Assembly: GCA_017424125.1 (NCBI GenBank)
Contig: JAFPBM010000107.1
Span: forward strand, 1 to 8,136
DNA: 8,136 bases
DNA from: Clostridia bacterium
GTDB taxonomy: Bacteria; Bacillota; Clostridia; Oscillospirales; Acutalibacteraceae
Direction: 5' to 3'
This document shows positions 1 to 6,320 of the stretch, piece by piece. The notes below the pieces were generated by a model. That model was not told the DNA's origin. It made no database searches and saw only the letters and a list, made by a program, of their open reading frames with translations. Position 1 is the first letter of the stretch; the number at the start of each line of letters is the position of its first letter. Position numbers and translations under genes: made by a program.

Positions 1-79
1 CACATGGTTCTGCAGCAATAATTTTTTCCATTTGTTCTCTCGATGTAGGATACAGTTTTATACGTTTTGTCTCTATCAT
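1..79 (-). CDS. Probable GNAT-family N-acetyltransferase, N-terminal fragment
   Basis: Only the first 26 codons are inside the window; the gene continues past the left edge. Reading leftwards from an ATG at 79-77, the product begins MIETKRIKLYPTSREQ and continues with MEKIIAAEP. The opening 'IETKRIKL' followed by a short helix is typical of GNAT acetyltransferases, which move an acetyl group from acetyl-CoA to an amine. The acetyl-CoA-binding motif lies outside the window, so the family call rests on the N-terminus alone. The start is supported by GGAG (89-92 on the complementary strand), about nine bases upstream. A TATAAT box further upstream (139-144) gives a leader of roughly 50 bases. 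The acceptor substrate is unknown. Confidence 0.5.
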   Translation of the reverse strand, partial: MIETKRIKLYPTSREQMEKIIAAEPC

Positions 80-138
80 GATAAATACTCCTATATAATC
101 TGGGCAAACCACCAAATTCTTATTTATCGGTTAGTTGT

Positions 139-144
139 ATTATA
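139..144 (-). promoter_or_regulatory. Candidate -10 box of the left-edge GNAT gene
   Basis: The minus strand reads TATAAT here, 60 bases upstream of the GNAT start codon. No good -35 box is seen at 16-18 bases. The box sits inside an imperfect inverted repeat: TTGT and ACAA flank it directly, and GTTAG and CTAAC lie further out with five extra bases on one side. That arrangement could be a repressor site, but the symmetry is weak. Confidence 0.4.
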
Positions 145-177
145 GCACAACTTGACTAACAAAGAAAGAGAATATTA

Positions 178-212
178 AAAACACCCACAGTTTTTAAAAC
201 TACGGGTGTTTT
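178..212 (-). terminator. Rho-independent terminator downstream of the SulP gene
   Basis: The outer stem AAAACACCC (178-186) pairs with GGGTGTTTT (204-212) over nine bases. After a 2x2 mismatch, an inner stem of AGTTT and AAACT extends the hairpin. On the minus strand the hairpin is followed by TTTTT, as expected for the end of the leftward SulP transcript, whose stop is about 115 bases before it. The plus strand also ends in TTTT, so it may work both ways. No plus-strand gene precedes it in the window. Confidence 0.7.
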
Positions 213-327
213 CGTATCTTGTTGAACTGTCCTTAAGTGTACGCTTCATAAGGATGTGCTTTTTTATTGCGAATATATTATAGGGGGTTCCAATCGGAAG
301 TCATAAAATCGTTTATTTTAAAATATA
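213..327. other. Intergenic stretch with no supported gene
   Basis: This lies between the SulP stop codon and its terminator. Two small inverted repeats are visible: CCTTA (231-235) with TAAGG (249-253), and TTCC (288-291) with GGAA (296-299). Neither has a T-tract suited to termination. No open frame with a ribosome binding site was found, so most of it probably forms the 3' untranslated region of the SulP message. Confidence 0.5.
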
Positions 328-1998
328 TTAACCGTTAGTTTTCAAATTTGCTGATTTTTCAAGTGCGTCGTCAATATGGGCACAGAAGTTTTCTTCTCCC
401 ACCATTTTATAAAAACCTGATTTTTGCATAACCTGTAACGGTTGTTCGTTAACGTGGGAAAGAATTAGTCTTACGCCCTGTTTTTCGCACTTTTTATAAA
501 GAAGTTCGAGTGCGTTCAGTGCGGTTGAATCAAGAGAAGGGACCGCGCGCATTCTCAAAATTAAACAACGCGTGTAATCCTTTAGCATAATTTCGGGAAT
601 CTTGTCTGCAACACCGAAAAACAGAGGGCCGCTGATTTCATAAACTCTTACGTCTTTCGGAACTACTCTCAAATCAATGCCGTCCGCGTCCGTGTCGGGG
701 TCAATATACTTCCAACCGTTGACAGAAGTTTCTTCACTCATCCGCTTCATAAACAGCATAGCGGTTAACACCATACCAACGGCTATAGCAACAACAAGGT
801 CGAAAATGACCGTAAGAACAAAAGTTACGATAAGTATAAGTATATCGCTTTTTGGCGCGGTTTTGACTATGCGCACAAACTTTTTCCATTCGCTCATATT
901 ATACGCAACAATAAAGAGTATTGCGGCAATCGTAGGCATGGGAATAAGTCCCGCGTAGGGCATAAGGAATAAAAGCACGAGCAGTAGAACAATAGCATGT
1001 ACCATACCTGCTACAGGCGTTCTGCCGCCGTTTTTTGCGTTTGCCGCCGTTCTGGCAATAGCTCCGGTTGCAGGGATACCGCCAAAAAGTACAGATGCTA
1101 TGTTTCCGATACCTTGACCGACTAACTCCGCATTAGAATTATGACGCGAGTTTACCATACCGTCAGCAACAACGCAAGAAAGCAATGATTCAATAGCCGC
1201 CAAAACCGCGATGGTAAAGGCATCGGGCAAAACGGCAGAGATTTTTTCAAAACTTATATTCATACCGCCTAAATTCACTTTTGGCAGTCCCGAAGGAATG
1301 GTATAAAGGTCGCGGATTGTATACACCCCGTCCTCAAATCCCGGCAGAAATGCAACCATAAGTGCGCCAACCAAAACCGCAACAAGTGATGGCGGTATAC
1401 GTTTTTCCATTTTGGGATAGAAAACAAGAATTGCTAAACTTACAGTGCCAACAACAAGAGCCTGCCAAGAAAAGCTGGCAATAAACTCGATATTAGCTTC
1501 TATTTTTTCCAACGTTTCAATGGGTTTAACTCCATCAGCGTATGTAAGGCCAATAAAATCCTTTATTTGTCCAATAAAAATCGTAAGAGCGATACCCGAT
1601 GTGAAACCTGTTGTTATTGTGTGGGGAATAAATTTAATAAGCGCGCCAAAACGGAAAATTCCCATTAAAATAAGCATAATGCCGGCAAGAATAGTGGCAA
1701 TAAAAAGTCCGTCCATTCCTTGAGCGGCAACTATTCCCGCAACTATTGATGCAAATGCCGCCGTTGGTCCTGCGATTTGTATGCGGCTGCCGCCGAATAA
1801 TGACACGAAGAATCCCGCCGCGATTGCCGTATAAATACCGCAAGCAGGCTCAACCCCCGAAGCCAAAGCCAAAGCTATTGACAAAGGCAAGGCAATAATC
1901 GCCACAATTACACCCGCCACAACGTCTTTTGTAAACTGTTCGGGCGAATACTTTTTCATAACAGAAAAGAATTTGGGTTTGAGATAAAAACTTTTCAA
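328..1998 (-). CDS. SulP-family anion transporter with C-terminal STAS domain
   Basis: A 556-residue inner-membrane carrier of the SulP/SLC26 family, which moves sulfate, bicarbonate, dicarboxylates or related anions as proton or sodium symporters or exchangers. Residues ~25-420 form the hydrophobic transport domain. It contains the hallmark GGSRIQIAGPT (69-79) and a membrane-buried AAIESLLS segment whose glutamate (270) is conserved in the family. A STAS domain occupies ~449-548, with the DST motif (490-492) at the position matching the phosphorylatable serine of SpoIIAA-like proteins. The start chosen is TTG at 1998-1996: AAGGAGA (2008-2014 on the complement) lies about nine bases upstream, and the product then begins KSFYLKPKFFSVMKKYSPEQ, as homologues do. 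An in-frame ATG further upstream (2091) would add 31 residues lying across the promoter. ATG at 1959 is a weaker alternative, without a nearby ribosome binding site. The gene appears monocistronic. Its substrate cannot be assigned. Confidence 0.93.
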   Translation of the reverse strand: MKSFYLKPKFFSVMKKYSPEQFTKDVVAGVIVAIIALPLSIALALASGVEPACGIYTAIAAGFFVSLFGGSRIQIAGPTAAFASIVAGIVAAQGMDGLFIATILAGIMLILMGIFRFGALIKFIPHTITTGFTSGIALTIFIGQIKDFIGLTYADGVKPIETLEKIEANIEFIASFSWQALVVGTVSLAILVFYPKMEKRIPPSLVAVLVGALMVAFLPGFEDGVYTIRDLYTIPSGLPKVNLGGMNISFEKISAVLPDAFTIAVLAAIESLLSCVVADGMVNSRHNSNAELVGQGIGNIASVLFGGIPATGAIARTAANAKNGGRTPVAGMVHAIVLLLVLLFLMPYAGLIPMPTIAAILFIVAYNMSEWKKFVRIVKTAPKSDILILIVTFVLTVIFDLVVAIAVGMVLTAMLFMKRMSEETSVNGWKYIDPDTDADGIDLRVVPKDVRVYEISGPLFFGVADKIPEIMLKDYTRCLILRMRAVPSLDSTALNALELLYKKCEKQGVRLILSHVNEQPLQVMQKSGFYKMVGEENFCAHIDDALEKSANLKTNG

Positions 1999-2014
1999 AA
2001 TATAACATCTCCTT

Positions 2015-2045
2015 TTGCTGAAAACAATTATAAAGGTTTTATAAT
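2015..2045 (+). promoter_or_regulatory. Possible divergent promoter for degV
   Basis: The plus strand has a perfect TATAAT (2040-2045) and a poor TTGCTG (2015-2020) at the long spacing of 19 bases. If used, it would overlap the SulP promoter and give DegV a leader of about 180 bases. The -35 box is weak, and other AT-rich hexamers lie nearby, so this is tentative. Confidence 0.3.
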
Positions 2046-2055
2046 AAAAAGTAAA
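2027..2055 (-). promoter_or_regulatory. Candidate sigma-A-type promoter for the SulP gene
   Basis: On the minus strand, TTTACT (2050-2055) and a perfect TATAAT (2027-2032) are separated by 17 bases. Transcription would start near 2020, giving a leader of about 20 bases that carries the ribosome binding site for the TTG start. This fits the short SulP frame and argues against the longer one. Confidence 0.55.
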
Positions 2056-2072
2056 GGTATATAAAGATATAA

Positions 2073-2222
2073 ACAGTGAAAAATATCGCACATTAAGCGG
2101 ATTTTCACACTGTAGCGCATCAGTAGAATATGGCTCTACTGTGCGGAGAGCGAAAAATCATTGAGTAGGTAGATAACCGCGTGGCCTGATGATACGCTAT
2201 TAGCGTAAAACAGAAAGGCAGG
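2073..2222 (+). promoter_or_regulatory. Structured 5' leader of degV, unidentified RNA element
   Basis: Three nested or successive inverted repeats fill the non-coding DNA before degV. First, ACAGTGAAAAAT (2073-2084) faces ATTTTCACACTGT (2101-2113). Second, CGCA-T-CAGTAGA (2116-2127) faces TCTACTGTGCG (2135-2145), giving 11 pairs with one bulge and a seven-base loop. Third, TACGCTA (2193-2199) faces TAGCGTA (2201-2207). Around the third, GCCTG (2184-2188) can pair with AGGC (2216-2219) or CAGG (2219-2222), both inside the presumed degV ribosome binding site. The layout suits a cis-acting RNA controlling translation. It matches no riboswitch class I can name. The pairings are seen in the sequence; the function is inferred. 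Confidence 0.4.
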
Positions 2223-2232
2223 TTTATCCCAT

Positions 2233-3066
2233 ATGAGAAAAATAAAAATTGTTGCGGATTCCTCCGCAAACATTTTGGAACTGAACGATATTCCGTTTGC
2301 ATCGGCGCCGCTGAAAATTATCACAAACGAACGCGAGTTTGTGGATGATGCGAGTTTGGACGTTGAAGGTATGGTAATTTGGTTTGACTCTTACAAAGGC
2401 AAGTCAAAAACCTCTTGCCCAAATCCTTCAGATTGGATAAACGCTTTTGGCGATGCACACGAGGTATATTGTGTGACGATTACAAGCGGACTTTCAGGAA
2501 GTTACAATTCCGCCTGTATCGCAAAACAAATATATGAAAGCACCCATAACAAGCGTGTTTGCGTTATTGACTCTCTTTCGGCGGGACCCGAACTTATATT
2601 GATTATAGAAAAGTTACAGGAATATATTAAGCAAGGCCTCTCCTTTGAAGAAATTTGTGAAACTATAGAAGAATACAAGCAGAAGACAGGTCTTGTGTTT
2701 GTTTTGGAGTCGCTTAAAAACTTTGCGGCAAACGGCAGGGTATCCCCCGCCGTTGCAAAGATTGCAGGTGTGTTGGGCATTCGCGTTGTAGGCAAAGCTA
2801 GTACCGAGGGCACACTTGAACCTACCGACAAATGCCGTGGCGCAGCAAAATCCATAACCGCTTTGGTAAACAATTTGTTGGCGTCTGGGCTTTCTCACGG
2901 TAAGATTCGAATTGCACATTGTTGCAACGAAACCGCCGCCAAAGAAATAACGCAAATAATCCAAGAAAAACTTCCCCACGTTGATATAAAAACACACACT
3001 TGTTTAGGCCTTTGCAGTTACTATGCAGAAAAAGGCGGTATATTGGTAGGATTTGAAAAATTTTAG
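2233..3066 (+). CDS. DegV-family (FakB-like) fatty-acid-binding protein
   Basis: A 277-residue soluble protein, close to the usual DegV length of about 280. DegV/FakB proteins bind a single fatty acid and, where studied, present it to the kinase FakA for phosphorylation and entry into phospholipid synthesis. Family landmarks are ADSSANI near the N-terminus (8-14), TSCPNPSDW (60-68), ITSGLSGSYNSA (83-94), VIDSLSAG (111-118) and LESLKNFAANGRVS (158-171). The C-terminal ligand-pocket segment, often GAHxGPG in FakB, reads CLGLCSYYAEKGG here (257-269), so this belongs to a divergent subgroup. Whether it binds a fatty acid is inferred. No FakA gene is in the window. The ATG is ten bases after an AGGCAGG ribosome binding site that may be masked by leader pairing. 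The gene converges on the DUF1015 gene and shares its terminator. Confidence 0.9.
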   Translation: MRKIKIVADSSANILELNDIPFASAPLKIITNEREFVDDASLDVEGMVIWFDSYKGKSKTSCPNPSDWINAFGDAHEVYCVTITSGLSGSYNSACIAKQIYESTHNKRVCVIDSLSAGPELILIIEKLQEYIKQGLSFEEICETIEEYKQKTGLVFVLESLKNFAANGRVSPAVAKIAGVLGIRVVGKASTEGTLEPTDKCRGAAKSITALVNNLLASGLSHGKIRIAHCCNETAAKEITQIIQEKLPHVDIKTHTCLGLCSYYAEKGGILVGFEKF

Positions 3067-3090
3067 AATCCGCACATATAGGCATAAAAA

Positions 3091-3124
3091 CAGCACCCGT
3101 TTCCCGTAAAAGAAATGGGTGCTG
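3091..3124. terminator. Bidirectional rho-independent terminator between convergent genes
   Basis: CAGCACCCGTTTC (3091-3103) pairs with GAAATGGGTGCTG (3112-3124), giving 13 pairs with one G-U and an eight-base loop. On the minus strand the hairpin is followed at once by TTTTT, making a textbook terminator for the DUF1015 gene, whose stop is just before it. On the plus strand the tail is TGCTTTT, a weaker but plausible end for degV, whose stop lies 24 bases upstream. Confidence 0.88.
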
Positions 3125-3129
3125 TGCTT

Positions 3130-4386
3130 TTAGAATATACTGTTCATCACAAGTCCTGTTATAAGTTTTGGATAGAAATAGGTGGATTTTTGCGGCATTT
3201 TTTCGCCTGCGGCGGCAACCGCCGCTATCTCGTCTATTCTTGTGGGATTGATGATGAAACATGCATTTGCCTCGCCGTCTGCGGCGGCATAAGCCTCGGC
3301 TTCGTCGCGGGTATAGGTCAAATTAATCTGCTTTGCCATGTTTTCTTTATCAATCTTTAAAACTTGTTCGAGAAGCAAGGTATGAAGCACCGAAACATCA
3401 AGCCCTTTAAGTGCCTCGGACGCGTTCGGCATTGCCTTATCACAAGCGGCTTTGTTTTTGAGGGTGAAAAGATACGACTCTTTTCCGTCATAATAACCGA
3501 AAACTTTTTCGCATTTTTCATATCCCGCCGAAAGTCTTGCGGAGATTTCGTCGCGACTCTCAAGTTTTTCAACCGCAAAGTTCTCTTTCGCGCCCGCTAT
3601 TAGTTTTTCGGTGCTGTAGTTTTCAATTCCTCTTATAATTCTGTGAGTCGGGAAAACCACAAGTCCGTCGTTTTCCATATCGATAAGGAACATCATAACG
3701 TAACCGCTGTCGCCTCTACCGTAAACGCTCTTTTTATAGCGCAGAGCCGTTTCATAACGGTGGTGTCCGTCGGCTATATAGAGTTTGCGCTCTTTAAACT
3801 GGTCGCAAATTTCGTCTATTACCGCTTTGTCGGTAATTCTCCACATACGGTGGGTTACGCCGTCGCCGTCTGTAAACTCGTTTTCGGGGGCTTTATTCGT
3901 AGCGCCCATAACGGTCTTGGCGGTAACGCCCTCTTTATCGCTATAGAGCGAATAAATCTGGCTTATGTTGCAACCCGTTGCGTTCATAAGGCAAAAACGG
4001 TCTTCCTTTGCCTTGCTCAACGTTTCTTCGTGTGGGAGAACAACGTTTTTCGAAAACTCATAAAGTTTTACGCGGCAAACAATTCCGCGGAAAGAATATT
4101 TTTTACCAAGTGCCGTAAACTCCTCTTCATAAGCATAGATAGAGTCACATTCGTCCTGCTTTAATATTCCGTCTTCCTTCCAAGAATCCAACGTCGTGGC
4201 GGCTCTTTCATAATCCGCATAATCCGTACCGGGAAGTTCGAGTTTTATTATGTTGTGCGGATTGGTTTTAAGATACTCTTCTTTTTGTTTTGGACTTATA
4301 ATATCGTAAGGCGGGCAAACGCAAGTTTTAACGTCGCCTGCTTTTTCGGTGTAACGAAGCGCCGAAAACGGTCTTATTTCTGCCAT
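3130..4386 (-). CDS. DUF1015 (COG4198) family protein of unknown function
   Basis: A 418-residue soluble protein recognisable as DUF1015 along its whole length; no reaction is established for the family to my knowledge. Landmarks are CPPYDIIS (24-31), HNIIKLELP (44-52), VLPHEET (116-122), ADGHHRYETAL (205-215), FPTHR (245-249) and the near-invariant C-terminal MPQKSTYFYPKL (397-408). The clustered histidines, arginines and acidic residues suggest a catalytic or nucleotide-binding site. DGHHRY recalls the conserved box of the ParB/sulfiredoxin fold, and some databases label such proteins ParB-like; that link is a guess. The start is ATG at 4386, ten bases after AAAGGA. A longer in-frame start at 4437 lacks a ribosome binding site and adds 17 untypical residues. 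DUF1015 genes often lie beside serine-biosynthesis genes in other bacteria, but not here. No signal peptide or membrane segment is seen. Confidence 0.9.
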   Translation of the reverse strand: MAEIRPFSALRYTEKAGDVKTCVCPPYDIISPKQKEEYLKTNPHNIIKLELPGTDYADYERAATTLDSWKEDGILKQDECDSIYAYEEEFTALGKKYSFRGIVCRVKLYEFSKNVVLPHEETLSKAKEDRFCLMNATGCNISQIYSLYSDKEGVTAKTVMGATNKAPENEFTDGDGVTHRMWRITDKAVIDEICDQFKERKLYIADGHHRYETALRYKKSVYGRGDSGYVMMFLIDMENDGLVVFPTHRIIRGIENYSTEKLIAGAKENFAVEKLESRDEISARLSAGYEKCEKVFGYYDGKESYLFTLKNKAACDKAMPNASEALKGLDVSVLHTLLLEQVLKIDKENMAKQINLTYTRDEAEAYAAADGEANACFIINPTRIDEIAAVAAAGEKMPQKSTYFYPKLITGLVMNSIF

Positions 4387-4573
4387 TTTGTCACTATCCT
4401 TTCGGTTTCTTTTTAAACATTTTACGGCATTTAACATTCGAAGTCAATAAAATGTTGATTATTATATATAAAACTATTATAATAGACATAATATGTTAAA
4501 AAAATGTTTACACTTTTTGCACACTTTTTTGATAACATAATATAGCCAAGTATTTTATATTGGAGGTAAAAGT
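4387..4573. promoter_or_regulatory. AT-rich divergent promoter region between DUF1015 and the ABC operon
   Basis: About 190 non-coding bases separate two divergent genes, so both promoters should lie here. For DUF1015, the minus strand has TATAAT within the perfect palindrome CTATTATAATAG (4474-4485), without a clear -35 box. For the ABC operon, candidates near 4538-4546 (TAATAT or TATAGC) follow the T-rich 4507-4530, but no convincing -35/-10 pair stands out. The direct repeat ACACTTTTT occurs at 4510-4518 and 4521-4529, one helical turn apart. Confidence 0.4.
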
Positions 4574-5605
4574 ATGATTGAAGTTACCGCATTATCCAAA
4601 CGGTACGGAAGTCACCTTGCAGTCAATAACGTTTCATTCAGCATTAAAGACGGCGAGGTTGTCGGTTTCCTTGGTCCCAACGGCGCAGGAAAATCAACTA
4701 TTATGAATATTTTAACGGGTTATATCTCGCTTACTGCGGGAAGTGCGTCGGTTGACGGTTATGACATCGTTGAGAGCCCACAGGATGCAAAGCGCCACAT
4801 CGGCTATCTGCCCGAAATTCCGCCCCTTTATACCGATATGACGGTAAGGGAATATCTTGATTTTATGTTTGACCTTAAAAAAGTTAAACTTCCGCGCAAA
4901 CCTCACCTTGACGAGATTTGTAAACTTGTTATGATAAGCGACGTACAAAACCGTCTTATCAAAAACCTTTCAAAAGGTTACCGTCAGCGTGTCGGCATAG
5001 CCCAAGCGCTTATAGGCAACCCCGATACACTCATACTGGACGAGCCGACCGTTGGTCTTGACCCAAAACAGATTATTGAAATACGTGACCTTATTTCCCG
5101 CCTTGGAAAGAATCACACCGTTATTCTTTCTTCACACATTTTGTCCGAAATACAGGCGGTGTGCGACCGTATTATTATCATAAACGGCGGAAGACTTGTT
5201 GCCGACGGCACACCTGATGAACTTTCAAAAGCGTTATCTGCAGACGGCGCGTTGGAAATAAGGGTTGCAGGGCCCAAGCGCGACGTTATGAAAACTCTTT
5301 CCGCCGTTCCGGGTGTTGAATCGGTTGACGATTTGGGAAGTTTTGAAAAAGGCTCTTACGATTATAGGGTTGTACCCGAAGAAAAGGCCGACGTTCGCAA
5401 AGTAGTTTTTGCCCGTCTTGCAGAACGCAATTGGCCGATACTTTCTCTGCGTGACAGCACGCTTACACTTGAACAAATCTTCTTAAGACTAACAAGTGAA
5501 GACGCGCCGTCTTTGGAAGAGGAAGAAGAAAACAAAATCGAAGAAGTTTCGGTTGAAACCGAAGAAGAATCTTCGCTTACCATGGTAAAGGAGGAGAATG
5601 AATAA
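4574..5605 (+). CDS. ABC transporter ATP-binding protein, GldA/NosF type
   Basis: A 343-residue ATPase that should power the permease encoded next. Residues 1-215 form a nucleotide-binding domain with Walker A GPNGAGKST (34-42), signature LSKGYRQRVG (132-141), Walker B LILDEP (153-158), D-loop GLDP and switch histidine 188 (SSHIL). At the Q-loop, IGYLPE has glutamate (81) instead of glutamine, a substitution I recall in this subgroup. Residues ~225-307 form the small alpha/beta domain common after GldA-like ATPases. The last ~33 residues are a low-complexity acidic tail containing SLEEEEEN, probably disordered and cytoplasmic. GGAGG (4562-4566) precedes the ATG by seven bases. This is the first gene of a four-gene coupled run; its TAA stop overlaps the next ATG by one base. 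The family call is firm, but the transported substrate is unknown. Confidence 0.93.
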   Translation: MIEVTALSKRYGSHLAVNNVSFSIKDGEVVGFLGPNGAGKSTIMNILTGYISLTAGSASVDGYDIVESPQDAKRHIGYLPEIPPLYTDMTVREYLDFMFDLKKVKLPRKPHLDEICKLVMISDVQNRLIKNLSKGYRQRVGIAQALIGNPDTLILDEPTVGLDPKQIIEIRDLISRLGKNHTVILSSHILSEIQAVCDRIIIINGGRLVADGTPDELSKALSADGALEIRVAGPKRDVMKTLSAVPGVESVDDLGSFEKGSYDYRVVPEEKADVRKVVFARLAERNWPILSLRDSTLTLEQIFLRLTSEDAPSLEEEEENKIEEVSVETEEESSLTMVKEENE

Positions 5606-6306
5606 TGACAGCCGTATTTAAACGCGAACTTAAAAACTATTTTTCATCCCCCCTCGGCTACGTTGTACTTGCCGCACTTTTCTTCTTTTCAGGAATTTTC
5701 TTTACACTGATTTATTCCGCAGGTTACGGCGATATTTCATACGTATTTTCAAGTATGTTCACCATCATAATGTTTGCCGTGCCGATTCTTACAATGCGCC
5801 TTATAAGTGAAGAACTTAAACAAAAAACCGACCAGGCGCTTCTCACCGCACCCGTTAGCATTATAGGCATTGTAATGGGCAAGTTCCTTGCCGCACTTGC
5901 AATCTTTGCTCTCGGTTTTGCGCCCACACTCATTTATCAGATTATTTTGACGTTCCAACTCTCGCTCAACTGGCTTTTGTATTTTTCAACCCTTTTGGGC
6001 GTTCTGCTTTACGGCGCCGCACTGATTTCCATAGGACTTTTCATTTCGTCCCTTACCGAAAGTCAGGTTGTGTCCGCCGTTTTGGGAATTGTTCTTTCAA
6101 TGCTTATAGCCCTTATGGATGGTTTTTCTTCTATGATAAATAATACGTTTTTATCTTCGGTTGTTGAAAAACTTTCCTTTATGGGAAGATTTGAAACCTT
6201 CTCGGCAGGCATTTTAGATTTCTCTAACGTTATTTTCTTCTTAAGCATTTGCGCAGTATTTATCTTCCTTACTGTACGCGCGCTTGAAAAGAAACGTTGG
6301 GCTTAA
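5605..6306 (+). CDS. ABC-2 type permease, GldF/NosY-like
   Basis: A 233-residue integral membrane protein with about six predicted helices (near 18-38, 46-64, 93-115, 125-149, 153-172 and 205-226), the standard ABC-2 permease layout. The amphipathic N-terminus MTAVFKRELKNYFSSPLGYV and the cytoplasmic loop MRLISEELKQKTDQALLTAP (64-83) are characteristic of the GldF/NosY group; the loop is where the ATPase is expected to dock. The start overlaps the ATPase stop in a TAATG arrangement, with GGAGG (5590-5594) upstream, so the two genes are probably translationally coupled. A homodimer with two copies of the ATPase would make a complete transporter, since no second permease is seen; in some relatives the partner subunits are fused instead. 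The exported or extracted substrate is unknown. Confidence 0.9.
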   Translation: MTAVFKRELKNYFSSPLGYVVLAALFFFSGIFFTLIYSAGYGDISYVFSSMFTIIMFAVPILTMRLISEELKQKTDQALLTAPVSIIGIVMGKFLAALAIFALGFAPTLIYQIILTFQLSLNWLLYFSTLLGVLLYGAALISIGLFISSLTESQVVSAVLGIVLSMLIALMDGFSSMINNTFLSSVVEKLSFMGRFETFSAGILDFSNVIFFLSICAVFIFLTVRALEKKRWA

Positions 6307-6320
6307 CGGAGGTGCCGATA

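Noticed and set aside
254..283. Tiny plus-strand frame starting ATGTGCTTTTTT
   Set aside because: It has only nine codons of low complexity, and the AAGG before it abuts the ATG, too close to act as a ribosome binding site.
2130..2168. Thirteen-codon open frame (MALLCGERKIIE) in the degV leader
   Set aside because: It has no ribosome binding site and its start lies in the loop of a strong hairpin; it is most likely chance.
2166..2181. T-box-like AGGTAGATAACCGCG in the degV leader
   Set aside because: ACCGCG matches the T-box core, but the TGG that pairs with the tRNA end is absent. No terminator follows, no stem I with specifier loop is recognisable, and degV is not a usual T-box target.
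2186..2217. Hammerhead-ribozyme-like CTGATGA followed by GAAA
   Set aside because: Stem II should directly join CTGATGA to GAAA, but the bases beside these boxes do not pair. The local palindrome leaves unpaired bases before GAAA, and no matching stem I/III with a cleavage site was found.
2822..3262. 146-codon minus-strand frame across the degV 3' end and the terminator
   Set aside because: It would read through the shared terminator hairpin and oppose two conserved genes; it has no supporting start signal.
3643..4164. 173-codon plus-strand frame opposite the DUF1015 gene
   Set aside because: It is a shadow frame antisense to a well-conserved gene, without a ribosome binding site or any recognisable family feature.
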